Source: CAZRGV01 sp964599655 (lineage in GTDB: Bacteria > Planctomycetota > Planctomycetia > Isosphaerales > Isosphaeraceae). Taken from it: a stretch of DNA of 54,601 bases. The position numbers and the translations under genes are program-made. Positions within the stretch are counted from its first letter, which is position 1. Each line of letters opens with the position of its first letter. The stretch is from positions 1-54,601 of the forward strand of contig CAZRGV010000028.1 in the NCBI GenBank assembly GCA_964599655.1, in the 5' to 3' direction. Positions 9,203-18,030 of the stretch are shown one piece after another. The notes below the pieces were generated by a model, which worked only from the letters and a program-made list of their open reading frames with translations, made no database searches and had not been told where the DNA came from.

Positions 9203-9955
9203 TCAGAGTCCGATGGGCCGCGGGCCTGCGCTCTGGCAGTTGCTGAGGAACTGTTCGACCGAGACACCGACGGAGGGCAGGGATTGCCAGCTCGGGAGGC
9301 CCGGGCGGGTGCGGACCATGTAGGCCCAGTGGCCCACCTGGGCGTTTTCCGAGGGGCTTGTGAACATCTGATTTTCCATTGTCCACTGGCCGAACTTCCG
9401 CTGCATCAGGCCGATGCCCTGAGTGATGGTCGGGCTCGAGCCGTCGTCCATGGCCGTGAAATTCAGGAGCACCCGCCCTTGGGGCGTGACCGAGCCGATG
9501 AGGGACGAGCAGACCGGCGACGAGCCGCCGAGCTGGGTGACCGAGACGCCCCAGAAGTAGCCGTCGCGATAGCCGGTAATGTGGAAGACGGTCTGGTCGG
9601 GCAGAGCCACGAGCGACTGACTAGGCGCGTTGAAGAGGACCGAGGGGAGGTTGTTGGTCGGCACATACCAGTAGGTGTCGGCGAGCCAGCTCCAGCGGGC
9701 GGCGGTCGGCGAGGGTGGCCGTTGCGCGTGGGAATGGGCATGGGCCGGTTGGAGCTGGAGGCGGAGGGCGTCGAGAGTGAGCGGGGAGCGCGCCTGGATC
9801 TCGGAAGGATTCCGGTGAGGCGACAGGGCCTGGACGACGGCGGAACGTTGCGGGGTGGGCGACGCGGCTCGCGCGCTCAAGAGCACTCGTTCCTCAAGGG
9901 CATCGATCGAACCCAGCGGCGACACGCGACGCCTTCGCGACTCGGGGATGTTCAT
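9203..9955 (-). CDS. hypothetical secreted protein with LEERVLLS leader
   Basis: 250 residues. It opens with a basic stretch and ALEERVLLS (residues 19-27), the same class of leader as the large protein downstream, so it is predicted to be exported. Residues of about 80-240 form one Trp/Tyr-rich domain with WSWLADTYWYVPT, TVFHITGYRDGYFWG and WTMENQMFTS segments, possibly a small beta-barrel. No catalytic motif is evident and I do not recognise the domain. Both it and the large surface protein point the same way, with about 800 bases between them. Function unknown. Confidence 0.65.
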   Translation of the reverse strand: MNIPESRRRRVSPLGSIDALEERVLLSARAASPTPQRSAVVQALSPHRNPSEIQARSPLTLDALRLQLQPAHAHSHAQRPPSPTAARWSWLADTYWYVPTNNLPSVLFNAPSQSLVALPDQTVFHITGYRDGYFWGVSVTQLGGSSPVCSSLIGSVTPQGRVLLNFTAMDDGSSPTITQGIGLMQRKFGQWTMENQMFTSPSENAQVGHWAYMVRTRPGLPSWQSLPSVGVSVEQFLSNCQSAGPRPIGL

Positions 9956-10187
9956 GATCGTCTCTCACCATTCCGCGAGTGAACAAATCCGGGATGACCC
10001 GATCCGGAGTCGACGGACGGCGTGGAGGATCGTCTTTGGTTGCGCGGCAAGGGGGAGGCGTCGTCTCGGCTCGACGCTCACGGGATCCGAGGCCGGTAGA
10101 AGTCTAACACGAGGAGTCGCTTGAGGAGGCGGCGGTTGGTCTCAACGACGCAATGGCGCTGCAAACGATTCACCTTTCGCATTCGCA

Positions 10188-12080
10188 TTATTCAACGCCG
10201 TCGCCCAGGCGGTCGACCTCGTCCTCGCCGGGGAGGCCGAAGCTGTGGAGGGTGCCTTCGAGGCGCTTGGGGAAGTAGGATTCGGCCTTGTCGTTGGGGT
10301 TGAAGAGGGTGTTGCCGGTGCCGACGTAGACGCGGCCTCTCGAGATCGAGGGGCCGGACCAGACGGGGCCGAGATCGATTTCCTTGAGCGATCGACCGGT
10401 GTCGGCGTCGAGGGCGACGAGCTTGTTGCTGACGACGGTGGTGAAGAACAGGACGCCGTTGCCGATGGCGATTCCCGAGGCGACCGGGTCGCCGACGTCC
10501 TCGTAGACGGCCGCGGGAGGCGGGCCGCCGACGTGGGCGATCCTGGGGCGCTCATGCCGCCAGCGTTCGGTGTTTGTGTCAAGGCTGAGGGCGACGACGC
10601 GGCCGCCGGTCGGCGGGGCATGGCTGGCGTCGACGCTGTCCTGCGTGCCGAGGCGGATGGCGTCGATGCCGTTGGTGTAGATCGTCCGGCCGTCGGTGGC
10701 GCAGCCGGTTTGCAGGCCGCCGATCGCGCTGGGGAGCGCGAGAGTGCTCGGGTCTCTCGGCGAGGAGAGCGGTTGTGTGGGTGGGCCGTTGTAGACCGGC
10801 GTGTGGTGGAGGATCTGGCCGTCGGAGGCGCGCAGGACGTAGAAGGCGCCGTTCTTGCAGCCGACGCCGACGACGCGGGTGGGCGTGCCGTTGTGGTCGA
10901 GGGTGTAGATCTTGGGCGTGTCGCCGACGGATTGATCCTTGTAGAGGCCGGTGGCGGGGTCGTAGCCTCGGAGGGCGTAGTTCCAGACGTCGCCGGGGTT
11001 GATCTGCGAGACCCACTTTTCCTTGCCGTTTCGGACGTCGACGGCGATGACGGCGCACGAGTGGGGGGTCGAGAGGCTGGGGTCGTCGTCGGTCGGTTGC
11101 CGTGGCGAGTTGTGCGTGTCGGTGCCGAAGAAAACCGTCCCGGTCTCGGCGTCGAACGAGGGAGTGCTCCAGACGGAGCTGGTCGATGGTCCAAAGGTGA
11201 ACGTGTGCTTTCCTCGGCTATCTTCGATAACGACGGGGGGGTTCAGGCGCTCGGGCTTCGGTCCGACATCGTACTTCCAGAGGATGCGGCCGGTCTGCGG
11301 GTCGAGGGCGACGACGAAGCCTCGGCCGGTGCAGCAGGGGTAGAACGGCGTGGCGCCTGCGAGGTGCTCGAAGGGGCCGCCCGCGAAGAGGACCCGCCCC
11401 TCGGCGAGGATGGGGGACGACATGATGAAGTTCCAGTCGTGGGCGCCGGGGAAGTCCTTCGATCGCGTGTTGATCTTCCACTTTTCCTTGCCCGTGAATC
11501 GATCGAGGCCGTAGAGGTAGCCCTCGGTGTCGCCGAAGTAGACGCCGTCGACGGTGACGAGGGCCGAGCCGAGGATGCCGCCCCTTGAGGCGTCGTCGCG
11601 GAGCGAGTTGGCCGCCCTGGCGAGCAGGCCGCCGAGGCCGTTCTTCGCCGGCTTCGGGGCGAAGTCGGGGTTGCGGTAGGTCCACTTCACCTTGCCGCTG
11701 GGCGTGAGCTTGTAGAACGTGGGATGGGTGGTGGTGCCGAAGTAGACGTAGCCGTTGACGACCGTGGGCGTCGCGTGGATGACGCCGACGGTTTCGCTGG
11801 ACCCCTCGGGCGGGAAGCGCCACTTCTCGACGAGCCCGGCGACATTCTCGGGCTTGAGGGCCGTCTCGCCCCGGTTGTGCCGCGTGCCGAGGACGTCGGC
11901 GTTGTACAACGGCCAGTCCTTCGGGTCGCTGGAAAGGCCCGGCCCTCGACGTTCGAGCTTGAGATCCTCGCCGCGGCCCCGGCCGATCCAGGCGAGGGGG
12001 ACCATCGCGATCAGGATCGGCACCAGCAAGAACAGGGCGGCTCGGCCACGCCGTCGCGAGGATCGTTGGGAATTCGTCAT
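10188..12080 (-). CDS. PQQ-like beta-propeller repeat protein
   Basis: 630 residues. Residues 1-12 are basic and are followed by one hydrophobic segment (FLLVPILIAMVPLAWI), a membrane anchor or uncleaved signal, so the body is outside the cytoplasm. The rest is a beta-propeller of the quinoprotein type, with repeats of the form VYFG.....LDxxTGKxxW: YVYFGTTTHPTFYKL, GVYFGDTEGYLYGLDRFTGKEKW, FVVALDPQTGRILWKYD and LVALDADTGRSLKEI. Such proteins are PQQ-dependent dehydrogenases or propeller scaffolds; no cytochrome motif or disulfide ring is evident, so the catalytic status is open. I chose the ATG at 12080 because the anchor starts there and GGAG precedes it; an upstream extension of 44 codons is poor in coding character. 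Confidence 0.8.
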   Translation of the reverse strand: MTNSQRSSRRRGRAALFLLVPILIAMVPLAWIGRGRGEDLKLERRGPGLSSDPKDWPLYNADVLGTRHNRGETALKPENVAGLVEKWRFPPEGSSETVGVIHATPTVVNGYVYFGTTTHPTFYKLTPSGKVKWTYRNPDFAPKPAKNGLGGLLARAANSLRDDASRGGILGSALVTVDGVYFGDTEGYLYGLDRFTGKEKWKINTRSKDFPGAHDWNFIMSSPILAEGRVLFAGGPFEHLAGATPFYPCCTGRGFVVALDPQTGRILWKYDVGPKPERLNPPVVIEDSRGKHTFTFGPSTSSVWSTPSFDAETGTVFFGTDTHNSPRQPTDDDPSLSTPHSCAVIAVDVRNGKEKWVSQINPGDVWNYALRGYDPATGLYKDQSVGDTPKIYTLDHNGTPTRVVGVGCKNGAFYVLRASDGQILHHTPVYNGPPTQPLSSPRDPSTLALPSAIGGLQTGCATDGRTIYTNGIDAIRLGTQDSVDASHAPPTGGRVVALSLDTNTERWRHERPRIAHVGGPPPAAVYEDVGDPVASGIAIGNGVLFFTTVVSNKLVALDADTGRSLKEIDLGPVWSGPSISRGRVYVGTGNTLFNPNDKAESYFPKRLEGTLHSFGLPGEDEVDRLGDGVE

Positions 12081-12231
12081 GGCGGGCGGCTCCGGGGGTT
12101 TCGGTTCGGATTCCCCATGGTATTCGAGCGGAGCCCGGATTTCTTGCGGGTTTTTCGGTGGGCAGGATTGTACGTCTGTTTTGAAGGGTGGGTTCCGCCG
12201 CGCCGCACTCACCCGACGTTTCGGGGTGCGA

Positions 12232-13044
12232 GGTTTCGATGACGAACTCGACGGGCTCGGACGAGAGTTTCAGGCGGCGGCGCCGGGCCCATTCCTCGTC
12301 GGTCATCACGACCCGGTAGCGGCCGGGTTTCCATGAATCGAGGCGCGAGAGGTCGATCGGTGACGGTGCCGGGCTGTAGGAGGCACCTGGCTTGATCGGT
12401 ACTGGGTCGTTGTGGTCGCGGACCCCGGAATCAAGGATGTGCCGGTCACGGCATACTTTTCCGTATTTCGTCAGGGCGGGCTCTCGCCCTGACTCGTCGT
12501 TGACGACGACCAGGTGATTCGGCCAGAAGCCGCATGACCACACGATCACGGTCTCGGACGTGGGGTTCTCGTACTCGCAGACCATCTCGATCGGTTCACC
12601 CTGAGAAAAGACTTTCTTGGGAAGATGAACAATAATATCAATATGCTTCTTATTGGAAGGCAATGGTTCCCTGGACGGAACCGATTCGTGAATCCTCCCA
12701 AGATCATTCGCCCCTACGAATGCATCATACTGGTCAATTGTGAGTGTTCCTGCCAACGAACCGTTGGCGCGGCCCGGAACATCATGGAAGGTCCAAGGAG
12801 GGAATGGATTCTGCAGGACCGCTTGCAATGTGGCCGAGGGAGTGTCGACAGGTGCGGGAGGAGCCACCGTGAGTCGCGACCAGAATTGAGGAGAGCCGTC
12901 GGGAAATCCGTGCCAAGGCTCGTATTGTGGATCATTCGGCATAACGACGGAAAAGCCACCATGGGGATCGGACCGGAATCCAAACCCAAGAAGAACGATG
13001 AGAATGGCAGTATGATTTATGTCTAATTTTATGAATATAACAAT
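12232..13044 (-). pseudogene. decayed secreted protein with BsuPI/IPI-like domain
   Basis: The frame encodes a signal-like TAILIVLLGFGF (about 13010-12976), then HGFPDGSPQFWSRL, a DQYDAFVG segment and a beta domain VFSQGEPIEMVCEYENPTSETVIVW...PGRYRVVMTDEEW resembling intracellular-protease-inhibitor (BsuPI) domains. Two ends are missing. The signal segment has no ATG, GTG or TTG before the upstream in-frame stop at 13051-13053; the first ATG (12942) lies after the hydrophobic segment. The expected end, after VEFVIETS near 12232, has no stop, and the frame runs on to 11218 through 860 bases of the next gene with Arg/Pro-rich nonsense. The region is AT-richer than its surroundings. I read it as a decaying gene; a frameshift by sequencing error is the alternative. 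Confidence 0.5.
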
Positions 13045-13328
13045 CTTTTGTTAATCCCGAGTTCGCGATTGAGGGATCACCCGAAAACCCGGGCATGGGT
13101 GTCGCAAGGTTTTATTGGAGTTGTCGAGAAGATGATTCCTAAGGTCCAGGGCCGGTTCCTTTCAGATCGGGGAGGTGCTCAGGGTCTCGAAGACGCGAGA
13201 CCACGAGCACCCGCCTAGGTTTTTTGTGATTGAAATGTTCTTTATATCAGTGATTGTAAATTTGTTGGCTCCGTCGCGCTGCGCCCACCCTGCAAGACTT
13301 GATTCGTGGTTCTTGGCATGAACGTGGG
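13031..13328. other. AT-rich intergenic region
   Basis: Clearly less GC-rich than the genome around it. Near 13278-13291 it contains GCGCCCACCCT, the reverse complement of an AGGGTGGGC core that recurs at 27082 and 54546. No gene seen. Confidence 0.6.
13175..13210 (+). terminator. two-tier hairpin followed by a T run
   Basis: GTGCTC pairs with GAGCAC (outer stem) and GGTCTCG with CGAGACC (inner stem), separated by a 2x2 mismatch, loop AAGACG. Six Ts lie at 13220-13225. The T run suits + strand termination, but no + strand gene precedes it, so its role is uncertain. Confidence 0.35.
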
Positions 13329-14065
13329 TTAGGTCGCGGGGTTGGGATTGGGGTTGGGTTGCGGCTCGGGTCTGGGCCTGGGTCGGGGTTCGGGGCGTTC
13401 GCCGAAGGTGCGAAGGGCCTCGACGGGGTCGCCGGGGGTGCGGCTGATCAACCAGGAGGCGCCGAGGAGGCCGAGGGCGGGGAGCAGGAGATTGCTCCTC
13501 TTCAGCGCGGCGACGGCCACGACGGCGCCGGCGGTTCCGACCATGAGCTTGGTGGCGGGGTTCCAGTTCGGGTAGGGGAACGGGCCGGTCTCGGGTTGAG
13601 GGGGCGGGCCGCCTTGCAGGGCGGGATGTCGGCCGGGTTCGTCGTGGACTTCGAGGCGGTTGACGACTTCGCGAACGCCTCGGACGGCGGCGACGGCGTT
13701 GAGCAAGGGATTGACTTCCTGGGCGAGGATTGGGCCTTCGAGCGTGACCGAGCCGTCGCAGGCGAAGACGCTGATGGCTCTCGGGTGGGAAATGACGTGC
13801 CCGAGGAGGGCGCGGACGCGCTCGACGAGGACTCTGGCGTCGGCGTTGTCCGGTCGGAAGTTGGCGGCGGTTTCGGCGGCGACCCCGCGAGCGCGGGGGC
13901 TCGGGNNNNNNNNNNCTCCTCGACGAGGTCTTCGACCTCGTGCACGACGCGGGTGAGCTGGTCGGCGAGCAAGGCACGTCGGCGACGGCCCGAGCGGGGG
14001 TCGAACAGGTACATCAAGCCGGCGCCGAGGCCGATGCCCTTCAGCAAAGTGATCGGATGGCTCAT
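13329..14065 (-). CDS. BON-domain protein with membrane-anchored N-terminus, frame broken by an N gap
   Basis: The ATG at 14065 has AGGAGG ten bases upstream. The first 50 codons encode MSHPITLLKGIGLGAGLMYLFDPRSGRRRR and a helix, as in YtxH-like membrane-proximal proteins. Ten Ns follow at 13906-13915. After them the coding frame is shifted by one relative to the gap length and reads ARVLVERVRALLGHVISHP, FACDGSVTLEGPI and AAVRGVREVVNRLEVH: a BON domain, a phospholipid-binding module of envelope-stress proteins. Two hydrophobic stretches (LMVGTAGAVVAVAAL and LLLPALGLLGASWLI) and a Pro/Arg/Asn tail follow. The frame change lies exactly at the gap, so the gap length is wrong and the gene is probably intact. 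Confidence 0.7.
13906..13915. other. assembly gap (10 N), breaks the BON gene frame
   Basis: The two flanking coding frames can only be joined if the true gap length differs from ten by a non-multiple of three. Confidence 0.95.
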
Positions 14066-14425
14066 GATCGTCGTGCCTCCTGGAATCGGGTCGTCGAGAG
14101 CGCGGGTCCCTCCCTGGCGAGGACTCTGGGGGCTTGCGGGGGGGAATCGCGTCGGTCGGTTCTGGGGGTCTGAAGTTCGCGATGGCGCGGACGCGTTTGG
14201 ATCGTCGACCCGACCCACCGTGCGAACGGCGTGCCGGGCCGAGCGGTTTTTCGCGTGGCGAATGGCGGCTCGCGGGTTGGTTCCGTCCTTTTTCGTTCTA
14301 CCGCGCCGTGGGGTCCGAAGCGAGAGGCCGGGGTGTTCTGGAACCAGGAAGATTGCGCGTTACGCTTCGCGAGGTCTGGTTTCGGGGCGTTGGGGAGGGG
14401 CTTTCGACGGGGTTCGATGGACGAT
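14066..14425. other. 360-base intergenic region
   Basis: Upstream region of the BON gene and downstream region of the P-type ATPase gene. Apart from the AGGAGG ribosome binding site at the BON start, nothing recognisable. Confidence 0.5.
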
Positions 14426-17032
14426 TCAGGGGACGTTTTCGGCGGGCAAGGCCGGGGGGTTGGCGCGGTTTGGGCGTTCTCGATCGCGACGTTTCTCGAC
14501 GCGGTAAAAGAGGAATTTCGCCACTTCCGCCACGAGCACGTAAAGCATCAGGATCAGGGCCAGTGCGGCGAGGAACGAGGCCGGCAGCGGCACGAACCCG
14601 AGGAGCGCGGCCAACGGCGAGTAGGGCAGCAGCGCGGTCATTGCGCTGACCAGCAAGGTGGCGACGAGGAGCGGCCGGCTGGGCCGGCTCTGGAAGAGCC
14701 GTCTGGGGGTGCGGATGACCAGGACGATCATCGCGGCCGAGATGACCGACTCCAGGAACCAACCGGTGCGAAGCTCGGCTTCCCTGGTGTGGAGGATTCG
14801 AAGAAGCACTCCGAACGTCAGGAAGTCGAACACCGAGCTGATCAGGCCGAAGACGATCATGAACCGCCGGATGAAGCCGATGTCCCAGCGCCGGGGTGTC
14901 TCGATGGTCTCGGGGTCGACGGAGTCGGTGGCGATGGTCATCTCCGGCAGGTCCGTCATCAGGTTCAAGAGGAGGACCTGCTTGGGCAAAAACGGCAGGT
15001 AGTTCAAGAAGAGGGAGGCCCCGGCCATGCTGAACATGTTGCCGAAGTTGGCGCTGGTAGCCATGAAGATATATTTCAACGTATTGGAGAAGGTGGCACG
15101 GCCTTCCCGGACGCCGCGTTCGAGGACGCTCAGGTCTTTCTCGAGGAGGACGAAGTCGGCCGCCTCTCGGGCCACGTCGACGGCCTCGGCGACCGAGATG
15201 CCGACGTCGGCGGCGTGCAGCGCGGAGGCGTCGTTGATGCCGTCGCCGAGGTAGCCGACGATGCGGCCGGACTTCTTCAAGGCGAGGATGATCCGCTCCT
15301 TCTGGTACGGCTCCACCTCGGCGAAGACGGCGATGGTGGGGGCGTCCTGGACCAGCGCCTCGTCGCTCATCCGGCGGAGGTCCTCGCCGGTCAGGATTCG
15401 CCCGTCGCCGAGTCCGGCCTGTCGGGCGGCGTGGGAGGCGACCAGGCGGTTGTCTCCGGTGATGATTTTGGTGGCGATGCCGAGACGGAGAAGCCGCTGG
15501 AGTGTCTCGACGATACCGTCGCGGAGCGGGTCGTCGAGCGCGAGGAGGCCGAGGAAGGTCATTTCCGACTCGTGGTCCTTGCGAATCCGGGTCTCGGAGC
15601 CCAGGTCGCGATAGGCCAGTCCGAGGGTCCGCATGCCCTGGCCGCTGAACTCGGCGAAGCGTTGCTCGATCTGGGGGCGCAGGGTGTCGAGCGGGACGAC
15701 CTCGCCCGCCGAGGATTCGACGGTTGAGCAAACCTGGAGCACGTTGGCCAGGGCTCCCTTGGTGATCAGGCGGTTCCGGCCGTTTTCAGCGACCAGGATG
15801 CTGAGGCGTTTGCGGACGAAGTCGTAGGGCTTCTCGTCGAGCTTGGTGTAGGCGGCCGCGTCGGGTCGAGGCTCGGCGGCGATGGCGGCGTCGACCGGGT
15901 TCGGGTAGCCCGACTGAAGCGAGGCGTTGAGATAGGCGTACAGCCCCACCCGTGGACTCGGCCGGCCGAGGGCATCGACGACCGTGGAGAGCCGCATCGT
16001 GCCTTCGGTCAACGTGCCGGTCTTGTCCGAGCAGAGGACGTCCATGCCGCCGAGGTTTTCGATGGAGGCCAGTCTTCGGACGATGACGCGCTCCCGGGCC
16101 ATCCGGCGCGCTCCGTGGGCCAGGTTGACGCTGATGATCGCCGGGAGCAATTGCGGGGTGAGGCCGACGGCGATGGCCACGGAGAACAGGAACGAGTCGA
16201 GAACGGGCCGGCGGAGGGCCACGTTGATGGCGAAGATCGCCAGGACCAGCAAGAAGGTGACTTCCAGCAGCAGGTAGCCGAATTGCCGGACGCCGCGCTC
16301 GAATCCGGTCTCCGGGGGGCGGAGCCGGAGCGATCCCGAGATCCGGCCGAATTCGGTATCGCGGCCCGTTTGGACGACCAGGAGCCTCGCCGTGCCGCTG
16401 ACGACGCTGGTACCCAGGAAGAGGCAGTTCGCGCGACGGGCTAAAGGGGCGTCCGGCGGCACCAGCCCGACCGTTTTCTCGACCGGGAACGTCTCGCCGA
16501 TCAGGGCCGCCTCGGCGACGAACAGATCGGTCTCGTCGAGCACGCGACCGTCCCCAGGAATGATGTCACCGGCTCGAAGCAGGGCCACGTCGCCGGGCAC
16601 CACCTGTTCCAGGGGAACCTCGATCGGCTGGCCGTCTCGCAGGACACAGGCGGTGGTGCGGACGAGGTCGAGCAGGGTCCGCAAGGCATCGGCCGCCCGC
16701 CACTCCTGCCAGAACCCGAGCAGGCCGCTGACGAGGACAATGGTGAGGATGATGTAGGCGTCGGTCGCCTCTCCCAGGAAGTACGAGATTCCGGCGGCGA
16801 TGAGGAGGATCAGGATGATCGGGCTTCGGAATTGCGTCAGGAAGAGGGAAAACGCGATGGTCCCCCGGCCCGCCTTGCTCAATCGCGAGGCACCGATGGC
16901 GAGCCTCCGGCTTGCCTCTTCAGCCGAGAGGCCCTGGGGCGAGGTCCGGAGCCGTTGGAGCAGATCCTCCTGAGAGACGGACCAGAAGTCGGAGAGGCCT
17001 TTGGTCCTGGCCGGTTCGGTGATGGAACGCAT
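14426..17032 (-). CDS. mgtA: MgtA-like magnesium-translocating P-type ATPase
   Basis: 868 residues, close to the usual length of MgtA/MgtB, the P3B pumps that import Mg2+ using ATP. Seen in order: N-terminal cation-ATPase domain (18-60); transmembrane pair (61-107); actuator domain; transmembrane segment 4 with VGLTPQLLP (289-297); the phosphorylation site DKTGTLTEG with Asp336; an HAD-type GDGINDASAL hinge; and the MgtA-characteristic NLMTDLPEMTIATDSVD before the last membrane segments. Two departures stand out. The actuator loop reads LIGET where P-type pumps have TGE(S), and the TM4 motif has Gln where MgtA proteins typically have TPE. No MgtC or leader peptide gene is adjacent. GAGG precedes the ATG. 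Confidence 0.85.
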   Translation of the reverse strand: MRSITEPARTKGLSDFWSVSQEDLLQRLRTSPQGLSAEEASRRLAIGASRLSKAGRGTIAFSLFLTQFRSPIILILLIAAGISYFLGEATDAYIILTIVLVSGLLGFWQEWRAADALRTLLDLVRTTACVLRDGQPIEVPLEQVVPGDVALLRAGDIIPGDGRVLDETDLFVAEAALIGETFPVEKTVGLVPPDAPLARRANCLFLGTSVVSGTARLLVVQTGRDTEFGRISGSLRLRPPETGFERGVRQFGYLLLEVTFLLVLAIFAINVALRRPVLDSFLFSVAIAVGLTPQLLPAIISVNLAHGARRMARERVIVRRLASIENLGGMDVLCSDKTGTLTEGTMRLSTVVDALGRPSPRVGLYAYLNASLQSGYPNPVDAAIAAEPRPDAAAYTKLDEKPYDFVRKRLSILVAENGRNRLITKGALANVLQVCSTVESSAGEVVPLDTLRPQIEQRFAEFSGQGMRTLGLAYRDLGSETRIRKDHESEMTFLGLLALDDPLRDGIVETLQRLLRLGIATKIITGDNRLVASHAARQAGLGDGRILTGEDLRRMSDEALVQDAPTIAVFAEVEPYQKERIILALKKSGRIVGYLGDGINDASALHAADVGISVAEAVDVAREAADFVLLEKDLSVLERGVREGRATFSNTLKYIFMATSANFGNMFSMAGASLFLNYLPFLPKQVLLLNLMTDLPEMTIATDSVDPETIETPRRWDIGFIRRFMIVFGLISSVFDFLTFGVLLRILHTREAELRTGWFLESVISAAMIVLVIRTPRRLFQSRPSRPLLVATLLVSAMTALLPYSPLAALLGFVPLPASFLAALALILMLYVLVAEVAKFLFYRVEKRRDRERPNRANPPALPAENVP

Positions 17033-17353
17033 CGGGGGGGTACGCCTCGGGGTTCTTCTGGGGCCGTCTCCAACGGGTCGATCGGTCTTCGAACCACACC
17101 CAAAGGCGCGAGGTCGTTGAGGCCGGTTGGGCCGGACCTCTTATCCTCGCACGCGATCCCCCTGGCTTGCCAGCGGTTGTGTCGGCTCGCTCTGTCCCGC
17201 GAGATGCCGAACGTCCAGGAATGGACTGGAATGGAACGGAGGGACGGCACGAAGCGACGAGGGCCGTGCAATGGCCCAGGCGTTGAACATCACATGATGT
17301 GGTCGTGCCATCCGTCCGGTGTTTCGGATCGACGGGGCCGCGCGGGGTTCCGC
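17033..17353. other. 320-base intergenic region
   Basis: Presumed promoter region of the P-type ATPase gene. No gene, RNA element or clear Mg2+ riboswitch fold recognised by eye. Confidence 0.45.
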
Positions 17354-17917
17354 TCAACCGCCGGGCATCTGGCGATGGTAGATCCACTGCCAGGGGAAGG
17401 GTCCGGGTCCGGGGGAGATGGGGTCGAGGTCGTAGATGGGGGAGTAGCCGCCGCCATCGTAGTAGGCGCCGACGGGTCGCCAGGGATGGAAGAAGTTCAT
17501 GATGATGCGAGGATGTGGCGGCTTGCAATCGGGCGTGACGGAGCTCTGGCCCGGGTAGCCTCGGAAGTAGGGGGAGTAGCACTCGACGCAGTTGTCCGGG
17601 AAACGGAGGCCGTAAAGGCCGCTGGTGAAGGGACTGTTGGGGAGTCTCGGGGGATGATCGACGCGCCTGGTAATGTAATAGTCGTCACGGTCGGGGTCGT
17701 GGGGCAGCTTCGGCTGAACGGGGGCGTACCGCGTGATGAGTCCATTACGGGCGTTGTCGGTCGGAAGGGCCGGAAGCGGGGCCTGGGCCCTCGCGGGACC
17801 GGCCATCCAGAGCATGGCAAGGGCCAATCCGGCCGCGAAGGGTCGGGGCCTTGCCCGTGATCGAGAGCGAGGCTGGGGAGGTTCGGAAAGCCAAGCGGAA
17901 TCCGATCGCCAGGACAT
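17354..17917 (-). CDS. hypothetical secreted protein, Pro/Tyr-rich
   Basis: 187 residues. A basic N-terminus (residues 1-27) is followed by a hydrophobic core and a cleavage-type site, AGPARAQA, so it is predicted to be exported. The mature part is rich in Pro, Tyr, Gly and Asp and contains three cysteines, two in FPDNCVECYSPYFRGYPG and one in TPDCKPPHP. No known domain recognised. GGAGG lies ten bases before the ATG. It is the last of three consecutive exported proteins on the minus strand, but the strong hairpin upstream of it suggests separate transcription from its neighbour. Function unknown. Confidence 0.7.
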   Translation of the reverse strand: MSWRSDSAWLSEPPQPRSRSRARPRPFAAGLALAMLWMAGPARAQAPLPALPTDNARNGLITRYAPVQPKLPHDPDRDDYYITRRVDHPPRLPNSPFTSGLYGLRFPDNCVECYSPYFRGYPGQSSVTPDCKPPHPRIIMNFFHPWRPVGAYYDGGGYSPIYDLDPISPGPGPFPWQWIYHRQMPGG

Positions 17918-17946
17918 GCGTCAAATCCTCCGAGTCGGGACGCAAG

Positions 17947-17985
17947 GGGAGGCCCGGACCAGAATCGCGCTGGTCCGGGCCTCCC
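17947..17985 (-). terminator. 16-bp perfect hairpin after the cysteine-repeat gene
   Basis: GGGAGGCCCGGACCAG (17947-17962) and its exact complement (17970-17985) enclose the loop AATCGCG. It lies 45 bases past the stop of the cysteine-repeat gene and just before the ribosome binding site of the next gene. No U-tract on either strand. Confidence 0.6.
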
Positions 17986-18030
17986 GCCGGGGTTTCTCGG
18001 GATCGGCCGGGCGGCCCCCGATGCGTCAGA

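Noticed and set aside
11218..12231. C-terminal extension of the BsuPI-like frame over the propeller gene
   Set aside because: Arg/Pro-rich composition, out of frame with a well-supported gene; read as loss of the stop, not as coding sequence.
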